Origin: Limiplasma sp958448555
Lineage (GTDB): Bacteria; Bacillota; Clostridia; Christensenellales; Aristaeellaceae
DNA length: 46,214 bases
Direction of reading: 5' to 3'
NCBI GenBank assembly: GCA_958448555.1
Contig: CAUDEL010000021.1
Location: 1 to 46,214, forward strand
The translations under genes were made by a program, and so were the position numbers. The notes below the pieces were generated by a model. It did no database searches. It was not told where the DNA came from and worked only from the letters and a program-made list of their open reading frames with translations. How positions within the stretch are numbered: position 1 is the stretch's first letter; every line of letters starts with the position of its first letter. This document shows, in pieces, positions 7,279 through 14,580 of the stretch.

Positions 7279-9159
7279 ATGAAAAAACGTTTTCTTGCGA
7301 TCCTTACCGCTGCGATGCTGCTTATGACCTGCGCGGCGCTGGGCGAGGCTGCGCCCGCCGGCGTCAGCGGTGACTTCACCGGCACGGCCCAGGGCTTTGG
7401 CGGCGAGGTCAGCGTGACCGTGACCCTGACCGATGGCGCCATCACCGCCGTGACCGCCGAGGGCGCGGGCGAGACCGAAGGCGTGGGCTCCAAGGCCATT
7501 GAGCTCATGCCTGCCGACATGTCCGAGTCCGGCAGCATTGCCGTGGACACGGTGGCCGGCGCGACCATCACCTCCGGCGCGATTCTTGAGGCTGTCAAGG
7601 CTGCTCTGACCGCCGCGGGCGTGGACCCTGAGGCCTACAACGTGGCTGTGGACAAGGGCGCCATTCAGGACCTGGTGCGCAGCTGCGATGTGGTGATCGT
7701 GGGCGCGGGCGGCGCGGGCATGACCGCCGCCATCACCGCCGCCGATGCGGGCAAGAGCGTGGTCATCGTCGAGAGCCAGGCCATGGTGGGCGGCAACTCC
7801 GTGCGCGCCACCGGCGGCATGAACGCCAGCAAGACCGTCTGGCAGGACGAGAACACCTTTGCCGAGGAAGCCGGCGTGGAAAAGACCCTGGCCAGCGCCG
7901 CCGAAACCTATGCGGATGACGAAATCGTGACCGCCCTGGCGCAGACCGTGAGCGAGCAGTGGAAGGCCTATCAGGAAAATCCCGAGGGCTACTTCGACAG
8001 CGTGGAGCTCATGGAGCTGGACACCATGATCGGCGGCAAGGCCATCAACGACTTTGACCTGGTCAAGGCCCTGTGCGAAAACACCGCTCCCGCCATCGAC
8101 TGGCTGGACACCATCGGCGCTGAGCTGCACGACGTGGCCAGCTTCGGCGGCGCGTCCGTCAAGCGTATTCACCGCCCTGTGGACGCCGAGGGCAAGACCA
8201 TCTCCGTGGGCAGCTACATCGTGCCCGTGCTGGAGAAGGCCTGCGAGGAGCGCGGCATCGAGATCCTCTTCAACACCACCGCCACCGCGCTGCGTCAGGA
8301 TGAAAACGGCAACGTGACCGGCGTGGAAGGCGTGACCAAGGACGGCGCCAACGTGATCGTGGAGGCCAAGGCGGTCGTGCTGGCCACCGGCGGCTTCGGC
8401 GCGAACCTGGAGATGGTCGCTTCCTACAAGCCCGAGCTGGAGGGCTTCATGACCACCAACGCCGCGGGCGCGCAGGGCCAGGGCATTGCCATGGCGCAGG
8501 CCGTGGGCGCGGCCACCGTGGATATGGACCAGATTCAGATTCACCCCACCGTGCAGTTTGACACCGCCGCTCTCATCACCGAGGGCCTGCGCGGAGACGG
8601 CGCGATCCTGGTCAATGCCGAGGGCAAGCGCTTCACCGACGAGGTCGGCACCCGCGATGTGGTTTCCGCCGCCGAGATCGCCCAGACCGGCAGCTACAGC
8701 TGGCTGGTGGTCGATCAGGCCATGGTGGACGCTTCCAGCGTCATCGCCGGCTACATCACCAAGGGCCTGACCGTGACCGGCGAGGACTACGCCGCGCTGG
8801 CCGAGGCCATGGGCGTGGACGCCGAGGCCTTCACCGCCACCATGGAAGCCTGGAACGCCTGTGTGGAGAGCAAGACCGATGAGGAGTTCGGCCGCACGAG
8901 CTTTGCCAATCCCCTCAACACCGCTCCCTACTATGCCATCAAGGTGACCGCGGGCATCCACCACACCATGGGCGGTCTGAAGATCAACACCGCCACCGAG
9001 GTCCTCAACGAGGCGGGTGAGGCCATCCCCGGCCTGTACGCCGCGGGCGAGGTCACCGGCGGCGTGCATGGCGCCAACCGTCTGGGCGGCAACGCCGTGG
9101 CCGACTTCATCGTGTTCGGCCGCATCGCCGGCACCAGCGCTGCGGAGTACGCCAAGTAA
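7279..9159 (+). CDS. Secreted FMN-binding/FAD flavoprotein reductase (fumarate/urocanate reductase family)
   Basis: A 626-residue extracytoplasmic flavoprotein. A signal peptide occupies about residues 1-24 (KKR then a hydrophobic core); the MTC segment is a poor lipobox. An FMN_bind domain (about 28-115) carries AGATITS (93-99), matching the motif in which ApbE attaches FMN to Thr (here Thr96). From about 136 the FAD-binding domain of the fumarate reductase/flavocytochrome c family begins with VVIVGAGGAGM; GIHHTMGGLK and the C-terminal NRLGGNAVADFIVFG are typical conserved blocks. By family knowledge such proteins pass electrons from an extracellular flavin chain to acceptors such as fumarate, urocanate or other enoates. 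The acceptor here cannot be told. It is a single-gene transcription unit; no apbE is visible in the window. Confidence 0.9.
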   Translation: MKKRFLAILTAAMLLMTCAALGEAAPAGVSGDFTGTAQGFGGEVSVTVTLTDGAITAVTAEGAGETEGVGSKAIELMPADMSESGSIAVDTVAGATITSGAILEAVKAALTAAGVDPEAYNVAVDKGAIQDLVRSCDVVIVGAGGAGMTAAITAADAGKSVVIVESQAMVGGNSVRATGGMNASKTVWQDENTFAEEAGVEKTLASAAETYADDEIVTALAQTVSEQWKAYQENPEGYFDSVELMELDTMIGGKAINDFDLVKALCENTAPAIDWLDTIGAELHDVASFGGASVKRIHRPVDAEGKTISVGSYIVPVLEKACEERGIEILFNTTATALRQDENGNVTGVEGVTKDGANVIVEAKAVVLATGGFGANLEMVASYKPELEGFMTTNAAGAQGQGIAMAQAVGAATVDMDQIQIHPTVQFDTAALITEGLRGDGAILVNAEGKRFTDEVGTRDVVSAAEIAQTGSYSWLVVDQAMVDASSVIAGYITKGLTVTGEDYAALAEAMGVDAEAFTATMEAWNACVESKTDEEFGRTSFANPLNTAPYYAIKVTAGIHHTMGGLKINTATEVLNEAGEAIPGLYAAGEVTGGVHGANRLGGNAVADFIVFGRIAGTSAAEYAK

Positions 9160-9178
9160 TTCTTTCAAAGGGCTCTTT

Positions 9179-9225
9179 GCGGGGCGTGCGCGGATTCCCA
9201 TCCGCGCCGCCCCGCTCTCTTTTTT
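9179..9225 (+). terminator. Strong intrinsic terminator after the flavoprotein gene
   Basis: A long GC-rich hairpin (GCGGGGCG...CGCCCCGC with an inner CGCGGAT/ATCCGCG stem, 9179-9215) is followed by TCTCTTTTTT. It closes the single-gene reductase unit 20 nt after the stop. Confidence 0.9.
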
Positions 9226-9295
9226 GGGCAGGATGGGAGAGGACGGCCGCGGCCGGCCGTGGTATGCTGGACGGGCAAGGGAGGCATGAGACGCC

Positions 9296-10144
9296 ATGGA
9301 GTGGATCGAGCGCTGGAATCGGGCCATGGATGAAATCGAAGAAAACCTAACGGGACAGATCGACTGCGAGCGCCTGGGGCGCATCGCCTGCTGCTCGGCG
9401 TATCACTTCCAGCGGATGTTTACCTATCTGGCGGGCGTGCCGCTGGGCGAATACGTGCGCAGGCGCCGGATGTCCCTGGCGGCGGCGGAGCTGCAGAGCG
9501 GGCGGGAGCGGGTGATCGACATCGCGGCACGCTACGGCTATGAATCGCCCACGGCGTTCAACCGGGCGTTTCGGTCGGTGCATGGGGTCTCGCCCTCTGC
9601 GGTGCGCTCAGGAGGCGTGGCGGTGAAGTGCTATCCACGGCTGGTGTTCCATATGAGCGTGCAGGGAGGGACGGAGATGCAATATCGGATCGAAAACAGG
9701 ACGGATTTTCGCGTCGTGGGCATTTCGATGGCGCTGGAGCGCGAGATCGAAAACAACTTTCGTCAGGTGCCCCTGATGTGGGATAAAGCCGCCCGCGACG
9801 GTACCGTGGCCGCGCTGGCCGCGCTGATGGACGGAGAACCGAAAGGACTGCTTGGTATCAGCGCCTGCGTCGGGGGAGAGGCATGGCGGTACTTCATCAC
9901 CGTCGCATCCCGGGCGCCGCAGGGGGCGTTTGAAGCGTACACCGTGCCCGCCGCCACCTGGGCCGTCTTTTCGGGGGAGGGAACGGGCCGCTCCATTCAG
10001 GAGCTGGAAAAGCGCATCGTGACTGAATGGCTGCCCGGCTCCGGCTATGAATACGCCGACGGCCCGGATGTGGAGGTGTACCTGGAATCGGATCCCAGCC
10101 ATACGCGCTACGAGGTGTGGGTGCCGGTGAGCAGACGGAAGTAA
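9296..10144 (+). CDS. AraC-family regulator with GyrI-like effector-binding domain
   Basis: A 282-residue transcription factor. Residues about 1-105 form the two-HTH AraC DNA-binding domain at the N-terminus (LGRIACCSAYHFQRMF, then IDIAARYGYESPTAFNRAF with the usual G-x-S-P). Residues about 125-280 form a GyrI-like/SoxS-Rob effector-binding fold of the kind that binds hydrophobic ligands. This domain order is that of the Rob/BmrR-like group, unlike classical AraC. The target is unknown; the DUF368 operon just downstream is a candidate. A GGGAGG lies 12 nt before the ATG; a TATGCT at 9263 could be its -10 but I see no good -35. Confidence 0.88.
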   Translation: MEWIERWNRAMDEIEENLTGQIDCERLGRIACCSAYHFQRMFTYLAGVPLGEYVRRRRMSLAAAELQSGRERVIDIAARYGYESPTAFNRAFRSVHGVSPSAVRSGGVAVKCYPRLVFHMSVQGGTEMQYRIENRTDFRVVGISMALEREIENNFRQVPLMWDKAARDGTVAALAALMDGEPKGLLGISACVGGEAWRYFITVASRAPQGAFEAYTVPAATWAVFSGEGTGRSIQELEKRIVTEWLPGSGYEYADGPDVEVYLESDPSHTRYEVWVPVSRRK

Positions 10145-10155
10145 GGCACTGTTTC

Positions 10156-10185
10156 TTGCCAGCATCCGCCCCGGTATGGTATACT
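10156..10185 (+). promoter_or_regulatory. Promoter of the DUF368-DUF1538-PII operon
   Basis: TTGCCA (10156-10161) and TATACT (10180-10185) with an 18-bp spacer lie just after the AraC-type gene stop and about 50 nt before the DUF368 start. Confidence 0.65.
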
Positions 10186-10237
10186 CGGCATAGGTCAGCT
10201 CAGGCATGCATACGCTCGCCTGAAGGGAGCGGTGCGG

Positions 10238-11104
10238 ATGCGGCGGAATTTTTTCAGAAATGCGCTGGCGGGGCTGCTCATGGGGATCGGCTGCGTGCTG
10301 CCGGGCGTGAGCGGCGGGGTCATGGCGGTGAGCTTCGGGCTGTACCGGCCCATGCTGGATGCGGTGCTGGGCATCCTTCACGACACCCGGCGAAAGCTCG
10401 TGTTTCTTCTGCCGATCGCCCTGGGCGGCATGGCGGGTCTGCTGCTGGGCGCCAGAGGCCTGGAAGCGGCCATGCGGCTGTATGAAAAGCCCATGCTGTG
10501 CCTCTTTGCCGGCTGCATCCTCGGCGGCGTTCCCGACCTGCTTTCCGAAGCGGAGGAGGGGGGACGCTTTCGTCCCCGCTGGCTGTGGGCGCTGGCCGGC
10601 GGCGTGGTGATGGCCCTGCCCCTGACGCTCCTGGGAGCGCAGGGGGCGCAGGTGGCATCGCTTACGCCGCTCAGGGCGCTGGCGGTGGGACTTTTGGAGG
10701 GCGTGGGCACGGTGGTGCCGGGTCTGTCCACCTCGTTTGTGCTGATGAACCTGGGCTGGTATCAGGCGTATCTGGAGGCGTTGGCGCATCCGCAGGCCGC
10801 CGTGCTGCTGCCGGCGGGGCTTGGTTTTGCCGCGGCGGCGCTGGTCTCCATGAAGGCGGTCCAATGGCTGTTTGACCATGCGCGTGGGTATGCTTATTAC
10901 GCGGTGCTGGGATTTGTGCTGGTGTCGGTGGCACTGGTGTTTCCCGGATTTGACAGCGGGCGCGCGCTCTGCGTCCAGGTGGCCGCGCTGGCCGCGGGAA
11001 TCGTCGTTGCGCGCAGGATGACGGGCGCATCCAAAAAGGTACAGGAGGAAAGCGATGCGAAAAAGAAAGGAAGAACGCTCGGCAAGAAGGAGACAGTGGC
11101 GTAG
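10238..11104 (+). CDS. DUF368 membrane protein (PopT-like undecaprenyl-phosphate translocase family)
   Basis: A 288-residue polytopic membrane protein with about 8-9 hydrophobic segments. The DUF368 signature GxxxVLPGVSGGxMAVSFGLY lies near the N-terminus (about residues 18-38), and a related VPGLSTSFVLMNLG motif near 165 marks the internal repeat. DUF368 proteins (PopT) have been proposed to recycle undecaprenyl phosphate across the membrane for cell-wall and glycan synthesis; I transfer that by family only. I prefer the ATG at 10238 over a GTG at 10232, because AAGGGAG then sits 8 nt upstream. It overlaps the next gene by 50 nt in another frame, which implies tight coupling. Confidence 0.82.
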   Translation: MRRNFFRNALAGLLMGIGCVLPGVSGGVMAVSFGLYRPMLDAVLGILHDTRRKLVFLLPIALGGMAGLLLGARGLEAAMRLYEKPMLCLFAGCILGGVPDLLSEAEEGGRFRPRWLWALAGGVVMALPLTLLGAQGAQVASLTPLRALAVGLLEGVGTVVPGLSTSFVLMNLGWYQAYLEALAHPQAAVLLPAGLGFAAAALVSMKAVQWLFDHARGYAYYAVLGFVLVSVALVFPGFDSGRALCVQVAALAAGIVVARRMTGASKKVQEESDAKKKGRTLGKKETVA

Positions 11105-12611
11105 ACGTGCGCGCCGCCACGGGATTCTCAGAGAAAAGTGGAAGGAGGCGCTGCGCTCGGTTCTTCCGATCACGGCCATCGTGATTGCGCTGTGCCTTGT
11201 GGTGGTCCCGGCGCCCGCGGGGGCGATGCTGGCCTTCCTGGGCGGCGCGCTGCTGCTGACGGCAGGCATGGGACTGTTCACGCTGGGCACGGATCTGGCC
11301 ATGACGCCCATCGGCGAGCATGTGGGTTCCGCCATGACCCGCAGCAAGAAGCTGTGGGTGGTGCTTTTGATGTCCTTTCTGGTGGGCGTGATCGTGACGG
11401 TTTCTGAGCCCGATTTGCAGGTGCTGGCCCATCAGGTGCCCGGCGTGCCGGATCTGACGCTGATTGTGTCGGTGGCGCTGGGCGTGGGCGTGCTTTTGGT
11501 CTTGGCGCTTTTGCGCATCCTGTTTCGAATCCGCATGGCCTGGTTGCTGCTTGGATGCTACGCGCTGGTGTTCGCGCTTTCCCTGTTCGTGCCGGATGCC
11601 TTTCTGGCCGTGGCCTTTGATTCGGGCGGCGTGACCACGGGCCCGATGACGGTGCCCTTCATCCTCTCGCTGGGCGTGGGCGTGAGCGCCATCCGCAGCG
11701 ACGCCAACGCCGAGAACGACAGCTTCGGCCTGGTGGCGCTGGGCTCCGTGGGACCGATCCTGGCGGTGATGATCCTGGGCCTGATCTACCAGCCCGACGG
11801 CGCTGCCTACACGGCCGGCACGGAGCTGGCCAACGCGGCGGATACGATGGAGATGGCCGGCTTCTTCGCCCGGGCGTTTCCGAACTATCTGGGCGAGGTG
11901 GCGGTCGCACTGGCGCCCATCGCGGTATTTTTCGCGGGCTGTCAGGTGCTGGTTTTGCACCTGCCCCGGCGCGAGGTGCTGAGGATTCTTTCGGGCCTGG
12001 TTTATACCTACGTGGGGCTTTCCCTGTTCCTCACCGGGGTGAACGTGGGCTTCATGCCCATGGGAAACTATCTGGGACATGCCCTCGGGGCGCTGGAGCA
12101 TGCCTGGGTGCTCGTTCCCCTGGGCATGCTGATGGGCTATTTCGTGGTTTCCGCGGAGCCGGCCGTGCATGTGCTCAGCCGTCAGGTCTATGAGCTTACC
12201 GCGGGCGCCATCCCCCAGCGCGCGCTGGGGCTGAGCCTGTCCATCGGCGTGGCGGTGTCGGTGGGGCTGGCGATGCTCCGTATTCTCACGGGCGTGCATA
12301 TCCTGTGGCTACTCGTGCCCGGCTATGTCGTTGCGCTTGCCATGATGCCCTTTGTGCCGCCGATTTTTACCTCCATCGCCTTTGACTCCGGCGGGGTGGC
12401 TTCCGGCCCCATGACCGCTACCTTTTTGCTTCCCATGGCCATGGGTGCGTGCGCGGCCGTGGGCGGCGATGTGGCGACGGACGCCTTCGGCGTGGTTGCC
12501 ATGGTCGCCATGACCCCGCTGATTACCCTGCAAGTTCTGGGGCTGGTGTTCAGGCGCAGACAGCGCGGCGTGGAGGCCGCGCCGGCGCCCCGGGAGGAGA
12601 TCATCGAATGA
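11055..12611 (+). CDS. DUF1538 membrane protein, internally duplicated transporter-like
   Basis: A 518-residue integral membrane protein with about 12 hydrophobic helices after a very basic N-terminus (residues 1-30, Arg-rich). It is a tandem duplication: SEPDLQVL (117-124) recurs as AEPAVHVL (about 367-374), and AFDSGGVTTGPMT (187-199) recurs as AFDSGGVASGPMT (442-454), about 250 residues apart. Two equivalent half-channels with a shared polar AFDSGG loop suggest a transporter, but the substrate of DUF1538 proteins is not established. The ATG at 11055 is supported by AGGAGG 6-7 nt upstream although it lies inside the DUF368 reading frame. The gene for a PII-like protein follows, as is known for this family. 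Confidence 0.85.
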   Translation: MRKRKEERSARRRQWRRRARRHGILREKWKEALRSVLPITAIVIALCLVVVPAPAGAMLAFLGGALLLTAGMGLFTLGTDLAMTPIGEHVGSAMTRSKKLWVVLLMSFLVGVIVTVSEPDLQVLAHQVPGVPDLTLIVSVALGVGVLLVLALLRILFRIRMAWLLLGCYALVFALSLFVPDAFLAVAFDSGGVTTGPMTVPFILSLGVGVSAIRSDANAENDSFGLVALGSVGPILAVMILGLIYQPDGAAYTAGTELANAADTMEMAGFFARAFPNYLGEVAVALAPIAVFFAGCQVLVLHLPRREVLRILSGLVYTYVGLSLFLTGVNVGFMPMGNYLGHALGALEHAWVLVPLGMLMGYFVVSAEPAVHVLSRQVYELTAGAIPQRALGLSLSIGVAVSVGLAMLRILTGVHILWLLVPGYVVALAMMPFVPPIFTSIAFDSGGVASGPMTATFLLPMAMGACAAVGGDVATDAFGVVAMVAMTPLITLQVLGLVFRRRQRGVEAAPAPREEIIE

Positions 12612-12629
12612 ACGGAGGGAGGGTGCGAT

Positions 12630-13331
12630 ATGCATGATCTGTACTTGCTCAACCTGATCGTCCGCCGCGAGGACGGCGAGCCGTTTGCCGATTTCCTCAA
12701 CGAGCAGGGCATGGAAACGGTTCACAGCCTCCCCTGCCGGGGAACGGCGGGCAAGCGGCTTTTGAGCGTCATGGGCCTGGAGGAAACCGAAAAGACGCTC
12801 CTGTGGACGATGACCTCGCGCAGCGCGGCGCGGCGGTTGCTGAGCGGGCTGGTTCGCGAGATGGGACTGGACATGCCCGGGGCGGGCATCGCCTTTACGC
12901 TGCCGGTGGGCAGCGTCGCGGGCGCCAGCAGCCTGCGTTTTCTCACGGGCGGACAGGAGATCATCATGGGTGAGGTGAAGGAAATGCCGGATCGCTTTTT
13001 ATACGAGCTTATCGTCGCCATCGTCAACCGCGGCCATGTGGACACGGTCATGGACGCCGCCCGTGAGGCGGGGGCCATGGGCGGGACGGTGGTACATGCG
13101 AAGGGAACCAATCCCGGTGGAACGAGCCAGTTTTTTGGCATGTCCATCGCGGAGGAAAAGGAAATGCTGCTCATCCTCTCGGCGGCATGCGACAAGGGGC
13201 GCATCATGCGCACCATCATGGACAAGGCCGGCGTGCAAAGCCCCGCGCATACGGTCATGTTTTCCCTGCCGGTGGAAAGCGTGGCAGGCCTGAGGAGCGT
13301 CATGGCCGCCGCGGGGGAGAAGGAGGCATAG
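12630..13331 (+). CDS. PII-like signalling protein with two tandem domains
   Basis: A 233-residue cytosolic protein. Its two halves resemble each other: each ends in a strand of the form FTLPVGSVAG (about 90-99) or FSLPVESVAG (about 213-222), and the second half has the PII-like opening LIVAIVNRGHVDTVMDAAREAG followed by GTVVHAKG, then a loop and a MSIAEEKEMLLIL strand. It looks like two ferredoxin-like PII domains fused, the first more degenerate in its T-loop region. By analogy with GlnK/AmtB and other PII-like/transporter pairs, it probably regulates the DUF1538 protein encoded 18 nt upstream. The ligand is unknown. GGAGG precedes the ATG. Confidence 0.75.
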   Translation: MHDLYLLNLIVRREDGEPFADFLNEQGMETVHSLPCRGTAGKRLLSVMGLEETEKTLLWTMTSRSAARRLLSGLVREMGLDMPGAGIAFTLPVGSVAGASSLRFLTGGQEIIMGEVKEMPDRFLYELIVAIVNRGHVDTVMDAAREAGAMGGTVVHAKGTNPGGTSQFFGMSIAEEKEMLLILSAACDKGRIMRTIMDKAGVQSPAHTVMFSLPVESVAGLRSVMAAAGEKEA

Positions 13332-13363
13332 GACCGCAGCGGCGCGGGGACGGTGGGATCGGA

Positions 13364-13400
13364 GAAGGCGCGAAGCGTGAGCCCGCGCCTTCTTCGCTTT
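13364..13400 (+). terminator. Candidate terminator of the DUF368-DUF1538-PII operon
   Basis: A 9-bp stem GAAGGCGCG/CGCGCCTTC (13364-13372 with 13384-13392) with an 11-nt loop is followed by the pyrimidine-rich TTCGCTTTCTG rather than a clean T-run, so strength is uncertain. Confidence 0.5.
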
Positions 13401-13443
13401 CTGCGGCAGAAAACCCGGGTTGAAATAAAGAAGGCATGCCCTC

Positions 13444-13472
13444 TTGACAGATACATCGCAGTGCGATATATT
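13444..13472 (+). promoter_or_regulatory. Promoter of the padR-DUF2812 operon
   Basis: A consensus TTGACA (-35, 13444-13449) and TATATT (-10, 13467-13472) are spaced by 17 bp. The spacer is filled by the left arm of the operator, so repressor binding should exclude RNA polymerase. Confidence 0.85.
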
Positions 13473-13492
13473 TAGATCGCACTGCGATGTAT
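13451..13492. promoter_or_regulatory. PadR-type operator, perfect 17-bp inverted repeat
   Basis: Positions 13451-13467 and 13476-13492 are perfect inverted repeats separated by 8 nt. Each arm is itself nearly palindromic around ATCGCAnTGCGAT, giving two dimer-sized sites, one inside the promoter spacer and one over the transcription start. This is the expected layout for autorepression by the PadR protein encoded just downstream. Confidence 0.85.
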
Positions 13493-13519
13493 TTTCGTGA
13501 AACGGGAAGGAGGAGCCTT

Positions 13520-13834
13520 TTGGACCCGCACATAAAAAAGGTCTATGTTCCCATGACGGAAACGGCATTTTACATTTTACTCTGCCTGCAAAAGCCAAAC
13601 CACGGGTATGGGGTTGTCCAAACCGTTGAGAAACTGACGGACGGAGCGATCAGGCTGGCGCCCGGCACCATGTATGGGAGTCTGGCGAAGATGGAAAAGG
13701 ACGGACTGATTCGCTTTCTTCGGGAAGAGGAAAAGCGGAGGATCTATCAAATCACCGATTTGGGCTCAGAGGTGCTGCAAATGGAGCGCAAGCGGATTGA
13801 GCGCTTGTTTCATGTCGCACAGGAGGGGATCTGA
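13520..13834 (+). CDS. PadR family transcriptional regulator
   Basis: A 104-residue winged-helix protein of the PadR group: an ETAFYILLCLQKPNHGYGV opening helix pair, LAPGTMYGSLAKMEKDGLI recognition-helix region, a beta wing and a C-terminal dimerisation helix. I choose a TTG start at 13520, because GGAAGGAGG lies 6 nt upstream. An in-frame ATG at 13487 lies inside the operator, has no ribosome-binding site and would be at or upstream of the expected transcript start. PadR proteins are typically ligand-responsive repressors of a neighbouring gene, here the DUF2812 protein that starts 2 nt after the stop. Confidence 0.88.
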   Translation: MDPHIKKVYVPMTETAFYILLCLQKPNHGYGVVQTVEKLTDGAIRLAPGTMYGSLAKMEKDGLIRFLREEEKRRIYQITDLGSEVLQMERKRIERLFHVAQEGI

Positions 13835-13836
13835 GG

Positions 13837-14361
13837 ATGAAAAAGACCTTCAAATATTTCACGATCTTTGAATACGAAAAGGAGCAGAACTATCTGCGGG
13901 CGATGCATCAGGCCGGCTGGAAATTTGTCAGGGTGTCGGGCCTGTGCGTCTACCATTTTGAAAAATGCGTCCCTGAGGACGTGATTTACCAGTTGGATTA
14001 CAACCGGGACGGCATCGCGCACAAGGACGAATATGTAAAGATGTTCAGCGACTGCGGCTGGGAATATCTTCAGGACTATATGGGTTACAGCTATTTCAGA
14101 AAACCGGCCCGGGAGGCGGCGGGCTCGGAGGAAATCTTCTGCGATGACGCTTCGAGGCTACAGATGCTGGAGCGCATCTTCAGGGGCAGGGTGATTCCCC
14201 TGCTGTTGCTGTTCTTTGTCATTCTGATTCCCGAGTTTATCATCTATGTTTATCGGGGGGAGGCGGCCGTCGCAATGGTACTGGGTGTGATGATTGGCTT
14301 GTACCTTCTGATTCTGGCACAGTTCGCTTCGCAGTACACCAAGCTCAGAAGTCGGAGATAG
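13837..14361 (+). CDS. DUF2812 domain membrane protein
   Basis: A 174-residue protein. The N-terminal about 105 residues form a DUF2812 domain (KYFTIFEYEKEQNYLRAMHQAGWKF opening), followed by two predicted transmembrane helices (about 118-140 and 145-165) and a basic end. Families with this domain are regularly encoded beside PadR regulators in Firmicutes, and the 2-nt gap to padR here shows cotranscription. Function is unknown; a membrane sensor or a PadR antagonist are possibilities only. Confidence 0.8.
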   Translation: MKKTFKYFTIFEYEKEQNYLRAMHQAGWKFVRVSGLCVYHFEKCVPEDVIYQLDYNRDGIAHKDEYVKMFSDCGWEYLQDYMGYSYFRKPAREAAGSEEIFCDDASRLQMLERIFRGRVIPLLLLFFVILIPEFIIYVYRGEAAVAMVLGVMIGLYLLILAQFASQYTKLRSRR

Positions 14362-14411
14362 CGGCCCGGCAGCAAGGCGTGCCTTCCCGCCGCGGGGCCG
14401 CAAGCCCCAAC

Positions 14412-14438
14412 AAAAAGCCACCCGGCAATCGGGTGGCT
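14412..14438 (-). terminator. Terminator of the (interrupted) tRNA-Val gene
   Basis: A 9-bp stem AGCCACCCG/CGGGTGGCT with a 5-nt loop (14416-14438) is followed on the minus strand by TTTTT. It lies directly downstream of the tRNA 3' fragment and is the original host terminator of that tRNA gene. Confidence 0.8.
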
Positions 14439-14444
14439 TCGCTG

Positions 14445-14489
14445 TGGTGGGATTAGTAGGGCTCGAACCTATGACCTCCACGATGTCAA
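14445..14489 (-). tRNA. 3' fragment of tRNA-Val(GAC), left attachment site (attL)
   Basis: On the minus strand one reads, in order, an anticodon loop TTGACAT (anticodon GAC), the 3' anticodon stem CGTGG, a 5-nt variable loop, a T-arm with TTCGAGC loop, the acceptor strand TAATCCC, discriminator A and CCA. The match stops at 14489: the next bases do not supply the 5' anticodon stem, and no D-arm or 5' acceptor follows. It is therefore a partial tRNA created by phage integration. The integrase gene begins 90 bp away and points at it. The intact tRNA should lie past the right edge of the window. Confidence 0.85.
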
Positions 14490-14580
14490 TAGTATTATGA
14501 ATTGCGAATTTGTTGCAGTATAAGGTTTTTATGACTATCTCATTTTGAAATATTCTTGCAAATGATGGCATTGAAACCCT

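Noticed and set aside
7240..9384. 714-codon minus-strand frame across the flavoprotein gene
   Set aside because: His/Gly-rich antisense frame; the plus-strand reductase has clear motifs, promoter and terminator.
9608..11347. Long minus-strand frames opposite the AraC and DUF368/DUF1538 genes
   Set aside because: His/Arg/Gln-rich composition typical of reversed GC-rich membrane-protein codons; no ribosome-binding site or domain.
14445..14489. Functional tRNA gene
   Set aside because: The 5' half (acceptor, D-arm, 5' anticodon stem) is absent, so this is only an attachment-site remnant.
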